From NCBI RefSeq assembly GCF_041146395.1, contig NC_090989.1, positions 123,131,501 through 123,195,500 on the forward strand: DNA of 64,000 bases, read 5' to 3'. This document shows, one piece after another, positions 32,389 to 43,480 of the stretch (the first letter of the stretch is position 1; the number at the start of each line of letters is the position of its first letter). A program made the translations under genes and the position numbers. Origin of the DNA: Eulemur rufifrons. Lineage: Eukaryota > Chordata > Mammalia > Primates > Lemuridae. The notes under the pieces are model-generated. The model searched no databases. It saw only the letters and a program-made list of their open reading frames with translations, and had not been told where the DNA came from.

Positions 32389-33052
32389 TTGTACCTTGAA
32401 GATCACTGAGCCAGGGCCAATGACTCCTCCCATCTCTGTCATCAAAACACTGAAGCAAGATAACAGGCTGCTCTGTTCCACTTCCTTCTGTGCTTGGGTG
32501 ACACTATCGTGAATTGGCATTTTGAAAACCTGGACAGCATTGAGGTTTCTTGCAGAGCAGATTGCTCCTGCCCATGAGGACTGGGGGTGGTACCCCTTGA
32601 AACATAAGCAATTTGTTGTACCAACAGATTGCTATTAAAATCTTTTAAGTGTCAGGAGTTTCCCCTTTCTTAAGATACAATTAAGTTTTCTGTCTAAAGG
32701 AGAGGTAATAAAATTTCCAGCATAAGTGGGTCAAACAGATTTACAAAACAATGAATAATAAGAGATATTTGGGATTTCTCAGCCTAGTATTTATCACCTT
32801 GGCATCTGGAAGGACCAGTGCAGCCAAAATGATTAATAAGATATTGCAATTCTTCCCTAGTGGGTGGTAAACAGCTGTTGTCCCCACGCCACTCCGGCTG
32901 CCCAGCTCTTTTGGGCTCTCCTTACAGCTTCCCATGACCCAGCACCCAGCCCTCAGTGTACTCTTGCCCGGCACGTCAGGAGCCCCTCGGGCCTTAAATA
33001 ATGTGTTTGCATCTTCTGATTTGTTAGTGCGCCTACCCTACCACTTGTCAGA
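32389..33052. other. No recognised feature
   Basis: Unassigned. Slightly higher GC around 32870-33000 but no island. Confidence 0.4.
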
Positions 33053-33054
33053 TA

Positions 33055-33811
33055 CAGTCAATCCTTACTATTTGCAGATTCCATATTTGGTATACACTTA
33101 CTTGATAAAAATTATTTGTAACCCCTCAATCAATACTTGTGGTGCTTTTGTGGACATGTGCAGAATGCAGAAAAGTTTGAGTCATCCAACACACATGATC
33201 ACAGGCTCCAAGGGTTTAGCCAGCAAGCTCGATCAAACACTCACGAAACAAATCATTCCAGTCTTACAAGAACTCTTTTAGGTAAACAGAGAATCATTCA
33301 AGGAGTTTAGCATAACTTTGGGGTCCAATCTGATAAACTATGCATAAGTAAATTCAAAGGACAGTCTTACTTATTACTATACAAGCAAAAAATGCTAAAG
33401 AAAAAATTAGGAAAACAAATTCAGTGATGCATATAAAATACAACATGAACGAAATGGATTTTTCCCAGAAATGCAAGGATTACTTAACATTAGAAAATCT
33501 TTTAGTATAATTCTCCCCCTTAGTAAGCCTATACCATCATCTCAATAGATAAAAAAGACCCTTTGATGAACTTCAATAATGATAATAATAATATTCATCA
33601 TTTAAAAAAAGAAGAGAAACTCCTAACACATCAAGAATAGAGGGGAATTTCTTTAACCTAATAAAGAGTAGCCCTCCAACACCCACAATGATGATGTGAC
33701 CACAGGCTTGCAAGAACCTAACCCTGTATATCCCTAGGAGCAATGTTCAGTATGCCAGTTCAGAGTTCCAGGTTATAGAACATAACTACTGTGAACAATG
33801 AGAATTGACTG
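33055..33811. mobile_element. Tigger/mariner-class DNA transposon remnant, split by L1
   Basis: Ends CAGTCAATCC and ...ATTGACTG are inverted repeats flanked by TA (33053-33054 and 33812-33813), the signature of Tc1/mariner-type insertion. Left arm 33055-33199 ('tttgcagattccatatttgg', 'atttgtaacccc'). Right arm about 33673-33811 ('gaacctaaccctgtatatccc', 'ttatagaacataactac'). Confidence 0.8.
33200..33672 (+). mobile_element. L1 ORF2 fragment, sense, inside Tigger
   Basis: Reads as L1 reverse-transcriptase region with 'gatgcatataaaatacaac' and 'ataccatcatctcaatagat'. The same stretch of L1 occurs antisense near 37030-37260. Both Tigger arms resume outside it. Confidence 0.65.
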
Positions 33812-33813
33812 TA

Positions 33814-34189
33814 TTTAGAATAGCCCAGGGGTGTGGTTTATAAATATTTTAATCTAAGTCTTTACTCTCCAAAGGCTTGCCAAAAATGTAGGGTGCCAAC
33901 ATTGCATCTTCCCATTAGATTGTGACTGTTTCAAAATACTTACTGGGCGGGAATGAAAGATGGAATAGTCAAGTGTATGTTCTCTGTGTGAATGTCTCCA
34001 TCTTTGTATTCCCAAGGCAGCGTTTACTGAATGTTTCCCGTGTGTGGTTGATTGATGGTGCATCTTCAAGGGGGAACCCCGTGAGCTAGTGATGAAGCTG
34101 CAGGGAGGGGTTGAGGTCTAGTTAAACCCCTGGCCATGGCTCTTGCAAAATTCATGATTCCTTTTGCTACAGAGTGGATGTGAAGTGCC
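33814..34189. other. No recognised feature
   Basis: Unassigned sequence. Confidence 0.4.
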
Positions 34190-34516
34190 ATAGGTAGACA
34201 ATGATAGTGAGAACATGGTCCCTTCCCTTAAGAGCACAAAGCCATGAGCAAGACAGACGCATAAACAAATAATTCCCACTCTGTAATCACAGGCATATTT
34301 GAACTAATGTAGGAGAAGCTGTGGGAAATTGGAGAAGGAAATGCATGGCTTTTCCAGGAGATTTCATGGAGAAAAAAATGTTTGACTTGAGTCTTGAAGT
34401 AGGTAAAGGAGTTCTTTAGGCAGGCCAGACGGTGAAGTTAACTGGGGGCTGAAAGTGGGTAGAATTCCAGGCAGAGGTAGGGGAATTATTACAGCAAAGG
34501 CATGGAGGTGTGTTCA
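34190..34516 (-). mobile_element. L2-like repeat, antisense
   Basis: 'gtcccttcccttaagagcac', 'gacagacgcataaacaaataa', 'attccaggcagaggtagg', 'gcaaaggcatggagg' follow antisense L2 order. It runs directly into the TG-rich array. Confidence 0.6.
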
Positions 34517-35295
34517 GAGTGTGTGTGTGTGTGTGTGTGTGTGTTTGGGTATGTGTGGGGTGTGTTGTGTGTGAGTGTGTGTGGTATGTGTGCGTAGTTT
34601 GTGTGTGTATATGATATGTGAGCAGTGTGTGTATATGATATGTGAGGGGTGTGTGTATATGATATGTGAGGGGTGTGTGTATGGTATGTGTGTGATGTGT
34701 GGTATGTGTGTGGTATGTATACTATGTAAGGTGTGTGTGTTTATGTGGTGTGTGTGGTATGTGTGTATGGTGTGTGTGTAATGTGTGTGAGTATGTGTAT
34801 GTGTGTGTGGTGTGTGTGGTGTATGTCAGTGTGTGAGGTGTGTGTGTGTGTGGTGTGTGTGGTGTGTGAGTGTGTGTGCGAGTGCATAGTATGTGTGTGG
34901 TGTATGTGTTGTATGTGATGTGTGAGTATGTGTGGTGTGTGTGTGTGGTGTTTGACGAGTATGTGTGGTGTGTACATAGTATGTGTGTGGTGTATGTTGT
35001 ATGTGGTGTGTGTGTGTCATATGTGTGTGGGGTATGTGAGTGTGGGTGGTATGTGTGTGGTGTGTGTGTGTGGTGTGTGCACAGTATGTGTGTGGTGTAT
35101 GTTGTATATGGTGTGTGAGTGTGTGTGGTGTGGTATGTGTATGTGTCATGTGTGGGGTGTGTGAGTGTGTGTGGTATGTGTGTGGTGTGTGCGAGTGTGC
35201 ATGATGTGTGCATAGTATGTGTGTGGTGTATGTTGTATATGGTGTGTGAGTGTGTGTGGGGTGTGTGTTGTGTGTCAGTGTGTTGTGTGTGTGTT
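34517..35295. repeat. TG-derived minisatellite with higher-order units
   Basis: About 780 bp of GT/AT-only sequence on plus with almost no C. It opens with pure (TG)n, then three ~25-bp units of 'gtgtgtatatgatatgtgag' type (34599-34680). Larger units each begin with 'ca(t/c)agtatgtgtgtggtgtatg' at 34885, 34975, 35080 and 35211. Open frames on both strands (Cys/Val-rich on plus, His/Thr-rich up to 214 codons on minus) are repeat artefacts. Confidence 0.9.
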
Positions 35296-35597
35296 GGGAA
35301 CATGTAAGGAGGTTGGGCAGACAGGAAGGGGACAAAATGGTGAGATGGAGGAGAAGGGTGGTGAGCACTGTGCGATCAGGGGTCTGGACCTCACCGTGTG
35401 GGCCACTGCACAGCAGTAACACATCTAGTTCAGCTAAGGTCACTCTGCCAGCGGGGGAAAAGGCAGGCATCAGGCAGACCCTGCGGTGATATCAGCACTG
35501 GTGATAACCCACCTCAACCTGCCTCTCCAGAAATATCTCTGTGCCCATGGGCCTCAACAAACAGACCAATACCTGTGAAATGATTCTCTAAATTTAA
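35296..35597. other. No confident assignment
   Basis: Starts purine-rich and may continue the L2-like repeat interrupted by the TG array ('gacaggaaggggacaaaatgg'). The rest is unassigned. Confidence 0.3.
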
Positions 35598-35890
35598 CCT
35601 TTTCAGACTTGACTGGCCATATACATCTGGTTGAAATGCAAATTATGATTCCATAGGTCTGGGTGGGGTCCTAGTCTTTGCAATTCTGAGCTCCCCAGCG
35701 ATGGCAATGTTGCTGCTCACAGACATCCTTGGAGGAGCAAGGCTTCCACTTGTTCGCACAGAAGAACAGCGTGGATTTAGAAAAAAAAAATTATTGATGT
35801 CTTGTGCCACCCCAGAGATTCTGATGCAATAGGTGTAGGAGTAGGGTGTGGCCTGGGCACTGAGAATTTTAAACATGCCACAGGTGAAGG
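35598..35890. mobile_element. MER5-like MITE, disrupted by an A-tailed stretch
   Basis: Outer parts 'ggttgaaatgcaaattatg', 'ggtctgggtggggtcc', and later 'gagattctgatgcaatagg', 'aggagtagggtgtggcctggg' match MER5-type elements. A 35-bp A-run-containing stretch (about 35745-35800) separates them. Confidence 0.5.
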
Positions 35891-36499
35891 ACTAGCATTT
35901 TTGTTTGGTTGTTTTGTGGTGTTTTAAAACTTTCAGTCCTGTCATACTTTAAAAAACACATCAAAACAAATTAATAGGAAAACAAAATTGAAGGGAAAAA
36001 AGACATGCAAATATAAGCTACAATTTAAAAAAAATTATTGTTAGATTCAACAGACATGAAATGACTGTGTCAAGTTGCTATACAGGTTCTATTTGCTTAC
36101 TCTCCATTGCTTACTTCTCCAGCCATGAAAGATGGGCAGAGAACAGGGGATTCACTGTCCCAGGAGGGAAGGAGCAATTGCTTAACCCTGAGCTGGCTGC
36201 TGGTGGCTGAAATGGGCCTGACAGAATGAGATTTCCTTGTGCTTCCAGATCCTGTGGTCCCTGGGGAGAACTCAGGCATGCCCAATGGTAGCCTGGCGGT
36301 AGTGTCTTCACCTGTCAGCCAAATCACTATGGAAGAGCAAGGAGGAAACTGTTTTCCTAGCTTCTTGGGTCTTTCCCTGTAAATCTTCCCTCCTTGCCTT
36401 CCAGGTTTATTGTAATATAGATATGGGCTTTAAAGTTCCTTCTTGAGGATCATGCTGTCTACCCCATCCCATGCTATATTTTGCAACAAGCCTTGTTAT
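35891..36499. other. No recognised feature
   Basis: Low-copy-looking sequence. The 76-codon minus frame at 36097-36327 has no recognisable motif. Confidence 0.4.
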
Positions 36500-37640
36500 T
36501 TCATACACATTATTTCTTTTCCATGCCTTCAAGTGCTGGCTAGAACTGCCAGCACAGTGTTGCATAGAATTAGTGAAAGTGGTTGAGTGCCCTTGAGTTG
36601 TTTCTGACTTCATAAAAAATACAATTCAACATGTTACCACGTTTGCTCTTTTTGGGGGCGGGGGCGGGGATTGGGGAGCTGATCTTGATTAGGTTAAAGA
36701 AATTTCCTCCCATTCCTGATATGTTAGGAGTTTTTCTTCTTTTTTAAAATGATGAACATTATTAAGGTTCATCAAGGATTATTTTTTATCTATTGAGATG
36801 ATGGTATAAGTTTATTAAGATGGAGAATTACAGTAAAAGATTTTTCTGATGTTAACCCATCTAGAGTAAGTTTTTGGGAAGAATGCATTTTTTTCATTTT
36901 ATATTTTACACCCATCACTAGATTTGCTTTACTAACTTTTTGTTTAGCATTTTTGCTTGTATAGTGATAAGTAAGATTGTGATTTTCTTATTCATACTTT
37001 ATCAGATTGAACATCAAAGTTATGCTAAATTCATTGAATGATTCTTTGTTTACCTGAAAGAATTCTTATAACACTAGAATTATTTGTTTGTTGAATGTTT
37101 GATAGAGCTTACTGGTTAAACCCTTGGGGCCTGAAAGTTTTATTGCTGGTAGACTTTTTTTTTTTTTAACTAATAACTCAAATTCTATAATGGTTGTAAT
37201 GTTCACTGATTTCTGCAGTGTGAATAGTCCCACTCTGGCTAATATTAAGCTACCAACAATATAATAATCAGCACACAAAATTCCTCACTATCTATGAATT
37301 AATCTGTGGATTCCAGTCTGAGACAGTTGCAGAACATCCATTTATAGGGCTCTGTCTTCTGGGATTTTTGTTGGATTCACATTATATTTTTTTCTAAAAA
37401 TTTGTCCATGTCATCTGTTTTCGAATTTATTCACATAAAATTGTATTATCCTCCTGGCATCTTTTAAATCTCTACACCATATTTCGCTATGTCCTTTTCA
37501 TTTTTAATATTATTTTGAGGGGCTTTCTTCTTGATCAATCATGATAATAGCTTATCAGCTTTTGTCTTTGTTGGTCCTCTCCACTGTATATGTGTTTTAT
37601 ATTGTATTAATTTCCATTCATCTTTATTTTTTCTTTTGTC
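36500..37640 (-). mobile_element. L1 (old), antisense, ORF2 part
   Basis: 'gcacagtgttgcatagaattagtg', 'tctattgagatgatggtat', 'gaaagttttattgctgg' are antisense reverse-transcriptase blocks. A G-rich run (36654-36676) sits within it. It is interrupted at about 37650 by an LTR-like segment and resumes at about 38115. Confidence 0.8.
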
Positions 37641-37649
37641 TACTTGTCA

Positions 37650-38112
37650 GCCAGGGTCCTGGTAGATGGCATACTCCAAGGAAGGGTCAAGAGAGTTTAA
37701 TGAGGGGAGTATTTACATAGATGCCAGGGTCAAAGAAACCAATGAGAGATGAATTTCCCAGAACCAGCAGCAGCAGGAAGCCACAGTTACATCCAAGTTG
37801 TGAAGGGAAGATGGACTCTTTGCAGACTTTTGATGAGAGCTGTAGCCTTAGGAGGGGAGATGCTCAAGAGAAGCCGTAATTCCAGCAAAGCCTCTGCCAA
37901 CACCATGGCTCAGTAAGGAGGGAGCAGAGAATAAAAATCTTCTCTCTCTTCCTACCCTCTCATGTCTTGTCAGTGTTACCCATTGGGTAAACCAGCTGGG
38001 ATGATGCCGTCCTTCCAGGCAAGGCTCCTGGGGACCTAGAACAAGAGAGAGAAGGGCAACCTATGGGTGACCAGGAGCATAGTGAAACCAAAGCAGGGAG
38101 ACTTAGCTCATT
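37650..38112. mobile_element. LTR-like insertion within L1 (family uncertain)
   Basis: GC-richer segment with 'gagagtttaatgaggggag', 'accagcagcagcaggaagcc', 'gactctttgcagac' and 'cccattgggtaaaccag'. These phrases recur in an old dispersed LTR family. They separate two parts of one antisense L1. Confidence 0.5.
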
Positions 38113-39100
38113 TGTTTTAGTCTCTCAGACCCGACCCCCCAATTTGTGTATTTAAGGCTATGTATTTCCCTTTAAGTACTAATTTAGCTTCATCTCATAA
38201 ATTGTAAAATGAGGTAATTCATTATTGTTCATTGTCTAATGTTTTGTTAATTCTGTTAAGATTTTTTTTCTATAACCTGTGAATTATTTAGATATATGTT
38301 TATTTCCATACATTAGGGGTTTTGTCTTTTTGGTATTGGTTTCTAACTTAAATGCCTTGTGATCTGAGATGATCTGTATAACACTAACTCTTAGAAATGT
38401 TTTGAGACTTGCTTTCTAGCCTAGTACATAATGTTCTCTCTGATTGAAAAGATTATGTGTTTTGAAGTGTTTGGTGTAGTATTCTATATATGTTTGTTAG
38501 TTCTCATTAGATCAAGTTTCTTTATTGTTTATTCAAATTTTCTATGTCCTTGCTGATTTTTGTCTTCTTGATCTATAAATTACTGAGAGAAGTGTATTGA
38601 AAACTGCCATTATGATGGTAGATTTTTTTTCTATTTCTCTTGTTTTCTGTCAACTTTTGCTAATATATTTGAAAAATAATTTATTAGAAAGATAGAATTT
38701 CAGTCATTATTTCTTCCTGGAGAATTCAACTCTTTGTAATATGTACTGATCATCTTATCTTTTGTTTTTCTTTTTGTCTAAAAGTCTATTTTAATGGACA
38801 ATAATGTAGCTCTACCAGGTTTATTTTGGTTAATATAATACTGATTTTTTTTTTTATCTTGGTTCTTTCATCTGGAATCACTTTTCTTCTGCAGGATGAA
38901 CGTTCATTACAATTTTCTTTAGTGAGAATCTGTTGGTCCATCTGTTAGGCATTTGAAAATGTCTTTATTTGTTCTGTTCTTCAAAAGTCTCTTTCCTATG
39001 CATGTAATTCTAGGTGAACATCTATTCTCCAAGGGAATTATTTTCCCTTCTACTCATTATCAAGTTTTAAGGTGCAATTTTCCTTGCAATTTCTGGGGGA
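38113..39100 (-). mobile_element. L1 (old), antisense, continued
   Basis: 'ggctatgtatttccctttaag', 'gatctgagatgatctgtat', 'ttttgtctaaaagtctatttt', 'gaatcacttttcttctgc' are antisense L1 ORF2 blocks. Confidence 0.75.
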
Positions 39101-39610
39101 TTGGGCAGGGGTGTCAGTGAGGGCTAATTTTTGTAGGTTGAACCATATGAAATTATTTTTTTTGTAAGTCAAAAATAATCAAATATTGGCAATTTCTTAT
39201 AGTTCAACTTAATTGGTTACCCTTATGCTCAAATTGGGTACTTTTAGAAGGATCCCAGGTTTAGGTGGAGGGGTTTGCTATAAGATAATCCATGTTGGGT
39301 GAGCCATGGGCTTTGTCATCTGTCCCCCATAGTCTGTGAGTTCATGAAAATAGTAAATCAGTACTGTACTAGGCAGATGACTCCGAGGTAAGAACCAACT
39401 TTAATATTTAGTTTACTTCTTTTAGTTTGTTGTTGTTTTTTTTTTTTTTTTTTTTGGCTTTGGACTATTTCTTGGTTTCTTGCAAGCTTATCAATATATT
39501 TAAAAAGCTGTTTTGAATATTTTAGTGGAATCATGTGGTTTTCATTGGAAGCACTATCTAATGTATTCAGTTTGTCATACTGTCAGAAACAGAAGTGTGT
39601 CTCATTGTCC
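39101..39610. other. Unassigned; T21-type run about 39434-39455
   Basis: A long T run (39434-39455) might mark the tail of an antisense retrocopy, but I recognise nothing to its right. Confidence 0.35.
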
Positions 39611-40172
39611 TTTTTTCTTATACATTTTTATTGAGCTATAATTCACGTAGCATATCATTCACTCTTTTAAAGTATGCAATCCATTGGTTTTTAATATATG
39701 CACAAAGTTGTGTAAATATCATTGGTATCTGAATCTAAAACATTTTTTTCATCTCCAAGGAAATACTGTACCCTTTAGGAGTCAATCTCCATTTGTCTCT
39801 CCTACTGGCCCTTGGCAACCACTAGTCTATTTTCTGTTTTTATAGATTTGTTTATTCTGGACATTTCATATAGACGGAATCACACAATATTATTATGGTC
39901 TTTTGTAACTGGCTTCTTTCACTTAGCATGATGTTTTCACAGCTCATATGTAACATGTACCATTCATTCATTCCTTTTGTGGCTGAATAATATTCCACTG
40001 TATGGATATACTACATTTTGTTTATCCATTCATCAGTTGATGGACATTTGAGTTTTTCCTATTTTTTTGCTATTATGAATAATGTTACTGTGAACATTTG
40101 TATACATGTCTGTGTGGACGTACATCTTCAATTCTCTTGGGTATATACTTAGGAGTGAAATTGCTCACTCAT
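39611..40172 (-). mobile_element. L1M 3' end, antisense
   Basis: 'tttattgagctataattcacg', 'ttggcaaccactagtctattt', 'ttcacttagcatgatgttttc', 'aatattccactgtatgg', 'tatgaataatgttactgtgaa' in order: a classic antisense L1M tail. Confidence 0.9.
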
Positions 40173-40214
40173 CTGAGGTCATATAAGGTGTCTTGTGCTC
40201 TTAAGGTAAATATC

Positions 40215-40718
40215 TACATTCTAAAATTGGATTGCAAGGACCTACCTGCTTGAGAGGTAATCTGGCCTTGGCCACCTCAATCTTTCTGGCTTCCTTTCGC
40301 CGGCTTGAACTTGCCCTCTTATCCTCGCACACGCTGCGCCTTCTGGTGGGAGCACTTTTCACAGCCTCCTTTCACTTTATCAGTCCCTGCTACTCCTTCG
40401 AGTCTCAGCTCACATGTCATTTCCTCAAGGAAGCTTTCTTGACTCTCAGAATAGGTCAGATGCCTGCTTATGTGGACGATTTGGCATCTTCATTGTCTCT
40501 AGTTATTTTCGTAGTTATTTTCTTTTGTAATTTTACGTTTTTAAGTGATTATTTGATTTCACGTCTGTGTTCCTCACTAGACTGTAAGAACCATAATGGC
40601 CGGGGGATGTCTGTGGTTGTTCACCGTTGTGTCCCTGGCAGCTAGAACAGTCCTGGAAATGAGTAAGCTGTGAGTAAGTATCTGATGAATATATAGATGG
40701 AATGAAAGCTGATTGTGA
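40215..40718 (+). mobile_element. L2, sense, 3' half
   Basis: 'tactccttcgagtctcagc', 'catgtcatttcctcaaggaag', 'cactagactgtaagaacc', 'ctagaacagtcctgg' in L2 order. The 137-codon plus frame at 40232-40645, the longest non-satellite frame in the window, lies wholly in this L2 and ignores its known reading. Confidence 0.8.
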
Positions 40719-40725
40719 AGATGGC
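40719..40725. repeat. L1 target-site duplication (left), AAGATGG
   Basis: Repeated at 40969-40975. Short and overlapping the A-tail on the right. Confidence 0.6.
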
Positions 40726-40970
40726 AGAACAGGCCCCACATGTACTCGCCATCAAATTGGCACTAACTGATCAACACTATGGTGCTCACACGGTGGTAAT
40801 GTTCTTCAGGGATTGGGGGGTTGGGGGTGGGTAAACTCACAACTAATGGACGTGGTGAGCATTGTAGGGGGGAAAAGACACGCCTCAAATCATGGTTTGG
40901 GTGTGGCAAAGTCATAACGTGTAACCAAAATGTTTGTACCCCCATAATATCCTGAAATAATAAAAAAAAA
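40726..40970 (+). mobile_element. L1 3' end, 5'-truncated, strepsirrhine type
   Basis: Homologous to the 3'UTR of the L1 at 770-1032 ('cacatgtactcgccatcaaat', 'tttgtacccccataatat', 'ctgaaataa') and ends in A9. It is inserted directly next to the MaLR LTR that starts at 40976. Confidence 0.85.
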
Positions 40971-40975
40971 GATGG

Positions 40976-41383
40976 TACATTAGCTTGTTAGGGCTGCAGT
41001 AACAGAGTACCACAAATCGGGTGGCTTAAATGACAGAAATTTATTGTCTCCCGGTTCTGGAGGCCAGAAGTCTGAAATCCAGGTGTTGGCAGGTGTGGTT
41101 CCTTCTGAGGGCTGTGAGGGAATGGTCTATTCCAGGCCTCTCTCTTTGACTTGTGGATGGTCGTCTTCCCTATGTCTCTTCACGTTGTCTTTCCTCTGTG
41201 CGTGCCTCTGGTTCTAAACTTCTTTTCACCAGGAAGACAGTCATATTAGACCCCACCCTAATGACATTTTAACTTGATTATCTCTGTAAAGGCCCTACCT
41301 CCAAATAGGATCACATTCTTAGGTGCTGGGGATTAGAACTTTAACACATGAATTTTGGGGGGGACACAATTGAAACCATAACT
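40976..41383 (-). mobile_element. MLT1-class solo LTR, antisense, with 5-bp duplication
   Basis: TACATTAGCTTGTTAGGGC start and '...gaaaccataact' end, with 'taacagagtaccacaaatcgg' and 'cacatgaattttggggggg' between. GATGG occurs at both 40971-40975 and 41384-41388. Confidence 0.9.
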
Positions 41384-41474
41384 GATGGCTATAGATGACT
41401 TCCTTTAATGGCCACTGGAGTTTGAGGCTGAGAGGGACGGCAAGTTCATGAAGTCGTGTGTGTTCTAGAGGAAG

Positions 41475-41535
41475 GAGAGCAGGGAGGCACTTAGCTAGCA
41501 AGTGGTAGAGCCAGAACACAAACTCTTTCATCTGA
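41475..41535 (-). mobile_element. MIR fragment, antisense (tentative)
   Basis: 'agctagcaagtggtagagccagaac' is a MIR core phrase. Confidence 0.45.
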
Positions 41536-43009
41536 AACAGTTTTTTCCTTCTTATATTTGAATGTTTATCTTTTTCTTTTGTGGGACAATGTAACACTTT
41601 GAACATATGGGATTTAAAAAATATAGGTCTAGGGAACTTTTCCCCAATATCTTACATAATCTGAATAAAAGTTTTCATGGTAAAATGTATTTGGGAAACA
41701 CTTCAGACACTCTTTACTTGCTTGGAGTGTTATGAGGCACAGTGATAAATTAGAGGGTCTGAGGAATCTTGCAGTAAAGTGGCCTCTTTTATACAGTATT
41801 TTTTGAAATTATTTTTACCAGAGAGTCCCCTCTTCGTATTTACATACTGTATCATTTGTCATTTGTTATGTAATTTATTAACTTACTGTATCATTTGGTC
41901 AGATAGGTTTGGGAAATGCCAGAGTTTCTTCTGTGGGTAGGAGACCGATGCTATCCCTGGTGACTGACTACCTTTCTGTCTTCCCTCTTCTTATAAGGGG
42001 GTAATTACCTCTCTATCTTTCTCTTCCTGTTTGCATGTCACATTTAGGTTTTGTATGAATGGCAAAAGCCCTGGCTGTGGCTAATGGTTTTGACTGATGT
42101 CACAAAAGAAGAGAAGGCGGTTGTATTTGTTGCTGTGTGTTTGTTTACAGGGAGCTTTATGGGAAATTTGCAAAGAAACCCTCCTTCATTCCACAGCTCT
42201 TAGAAACACTACCAGTCAAACACAAGATCTTTTCTAGGTCTCTAAGTGTCTCAGCGATGATTTAAGCAGTAGTCATGTGTCTGTTGCAAGTTTTTCTTTG
42301 TTAAGATTCCAATTTTAAGAGCATCAACAGTATAAAATATCACTCCTGAGTGGGAGGTTGATTTTAAAATGACAGATGAGAGAATAAGATGGGATCGATG
42401 TGAATTCCCTCACTGCTAATCCCACAGACTTTTGTGAGAACTGAGACCAGACTTATTCTAAGGCATCTGCTTCTTCCCACGTCCCTCCCATTTGAGAGTG
42501 AGGAAGCAAATTGTTCAGGGAAACCCGTCAGGCAGCTGTAGCCTCCCTGGAGATGGATGGAGCAACACGTAGGTATGTGCTTTCAGGGAGCAAGGGAGTC
42601 ACCGCGTTTTGGCATCATAACTCCTCTGTACCTGTGGCACGGAAAAAATACATGTTCTGTTTAAGTAACACCTGGACATGATTACATGAAGTTGCATGTG
42701 GGATGACGAGAAGGCTGAGGAAAGAACATGAATTCCCCAACCTCCAGTCTGGGGGCTCTGTTTCTCTTTGTTTTAGGTCCAGAGCCATAGTTCTGCCTAA
42801 CACATCCCTCAAGGAGGTGAGGCCTGGTCTGAGGGACTCTGGGAAGGCTACCTTGGGCCAAGGGGCCAATTGAGAAGTTTAGGGAAGCTCTGGGGTGAAT
42901 CTGATGCTAGGAAACAGAGATGTGAACTCGAACGAGAAGCTCTAAAGGATTCTCTTAAGAAATGTTCTCCATTCCTTTTACTTTCTATGATTCTGGGGTT
43001 CTTCAGCTT
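41536..43009. other. Low-copy region, candidate conserved noncoding block 42040-42350
   Basis: No repeat family recognised. 42040-42350 is compositionally balanced and carries a CRE-like TGATGTCA (42095-42102) and a forkhead-type TGTTTAC (42142-42148). No exon-like frame. Confidence 0.35.
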
Positions 43010-43235
43010 AGATATGTCTCAAGCACTCTGCCAAGTGCTTTACCTGGATGTGTCCTTTAATCCATAAAATAACCCTATGATGAGGTTCTGTAATGATCCT
43101 TATTTTGTAGATGTTGAAACTGAGGTTCAGAAAGGTAAAGCCACCTGCCCAAGATCACACATTACTGGGATTCATGCCCAGATCTGTCTAACACCTGAAT
43201 CCCTGCTCTGAGCCACCATGCTATGCTGCCTAAAT
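43010..43235 (-). mobile_element. MIR, antisense
   Basis: Nearly full MIR: 'caagcactctgccaagtgc', 'ccataaaataaccctatgatg', 'gttgaaactgaggttcagaaag', 'cacctgcccaagatcacac'. Confidence 0.85.
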
Positions 43236-43309
43236 TCATGAGTGTGTGCCGCATTTTATGAGCAGAAATGCACTTTCACATTTATCTCCCTCTCTCTATG
43301 CTATAGTTG

Positions 43310-43480
43310 TGTTGGATAGGTTGAGGAGGTATGATTATTCCCCTAGTGCAGAAGAGGAAACTGAGGCAGGGAGTCTGAGTGAATTGCTGAAGGTCTCGTA
43401 TTGGTTAGCGATGGGACAAGGCTCCGATTCATACCTTCTCCAAGTTTCTTCCCGCCCATACTGCTCTGTTTCCAGCCCCT
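43310..43480 (-). mobile_element. MIR, antisense (second)
   Basis: 'tgattattcccctagtgcag', 'gaaactgaggcagggag', 'gaattgctgaaggtctcg'. Confidence 0.7.

Noticed and set aside
34517..35295. CRISPR-like array (regular repeats)
   Set aside because: Units are degenerate TG sequence without unique spacers, and the host is a mammal.
34722..35470. 193- and 214-codon minus frames
   Set aside because: His/Thr periodic translations of the TG satellite; composition artefacts.
40232..40645. 137-codon plus open frame as a gene
   Set aside because: Lies entirely in a sense L2 3' region; no domain signature and the frame is not conserved coding sequence.
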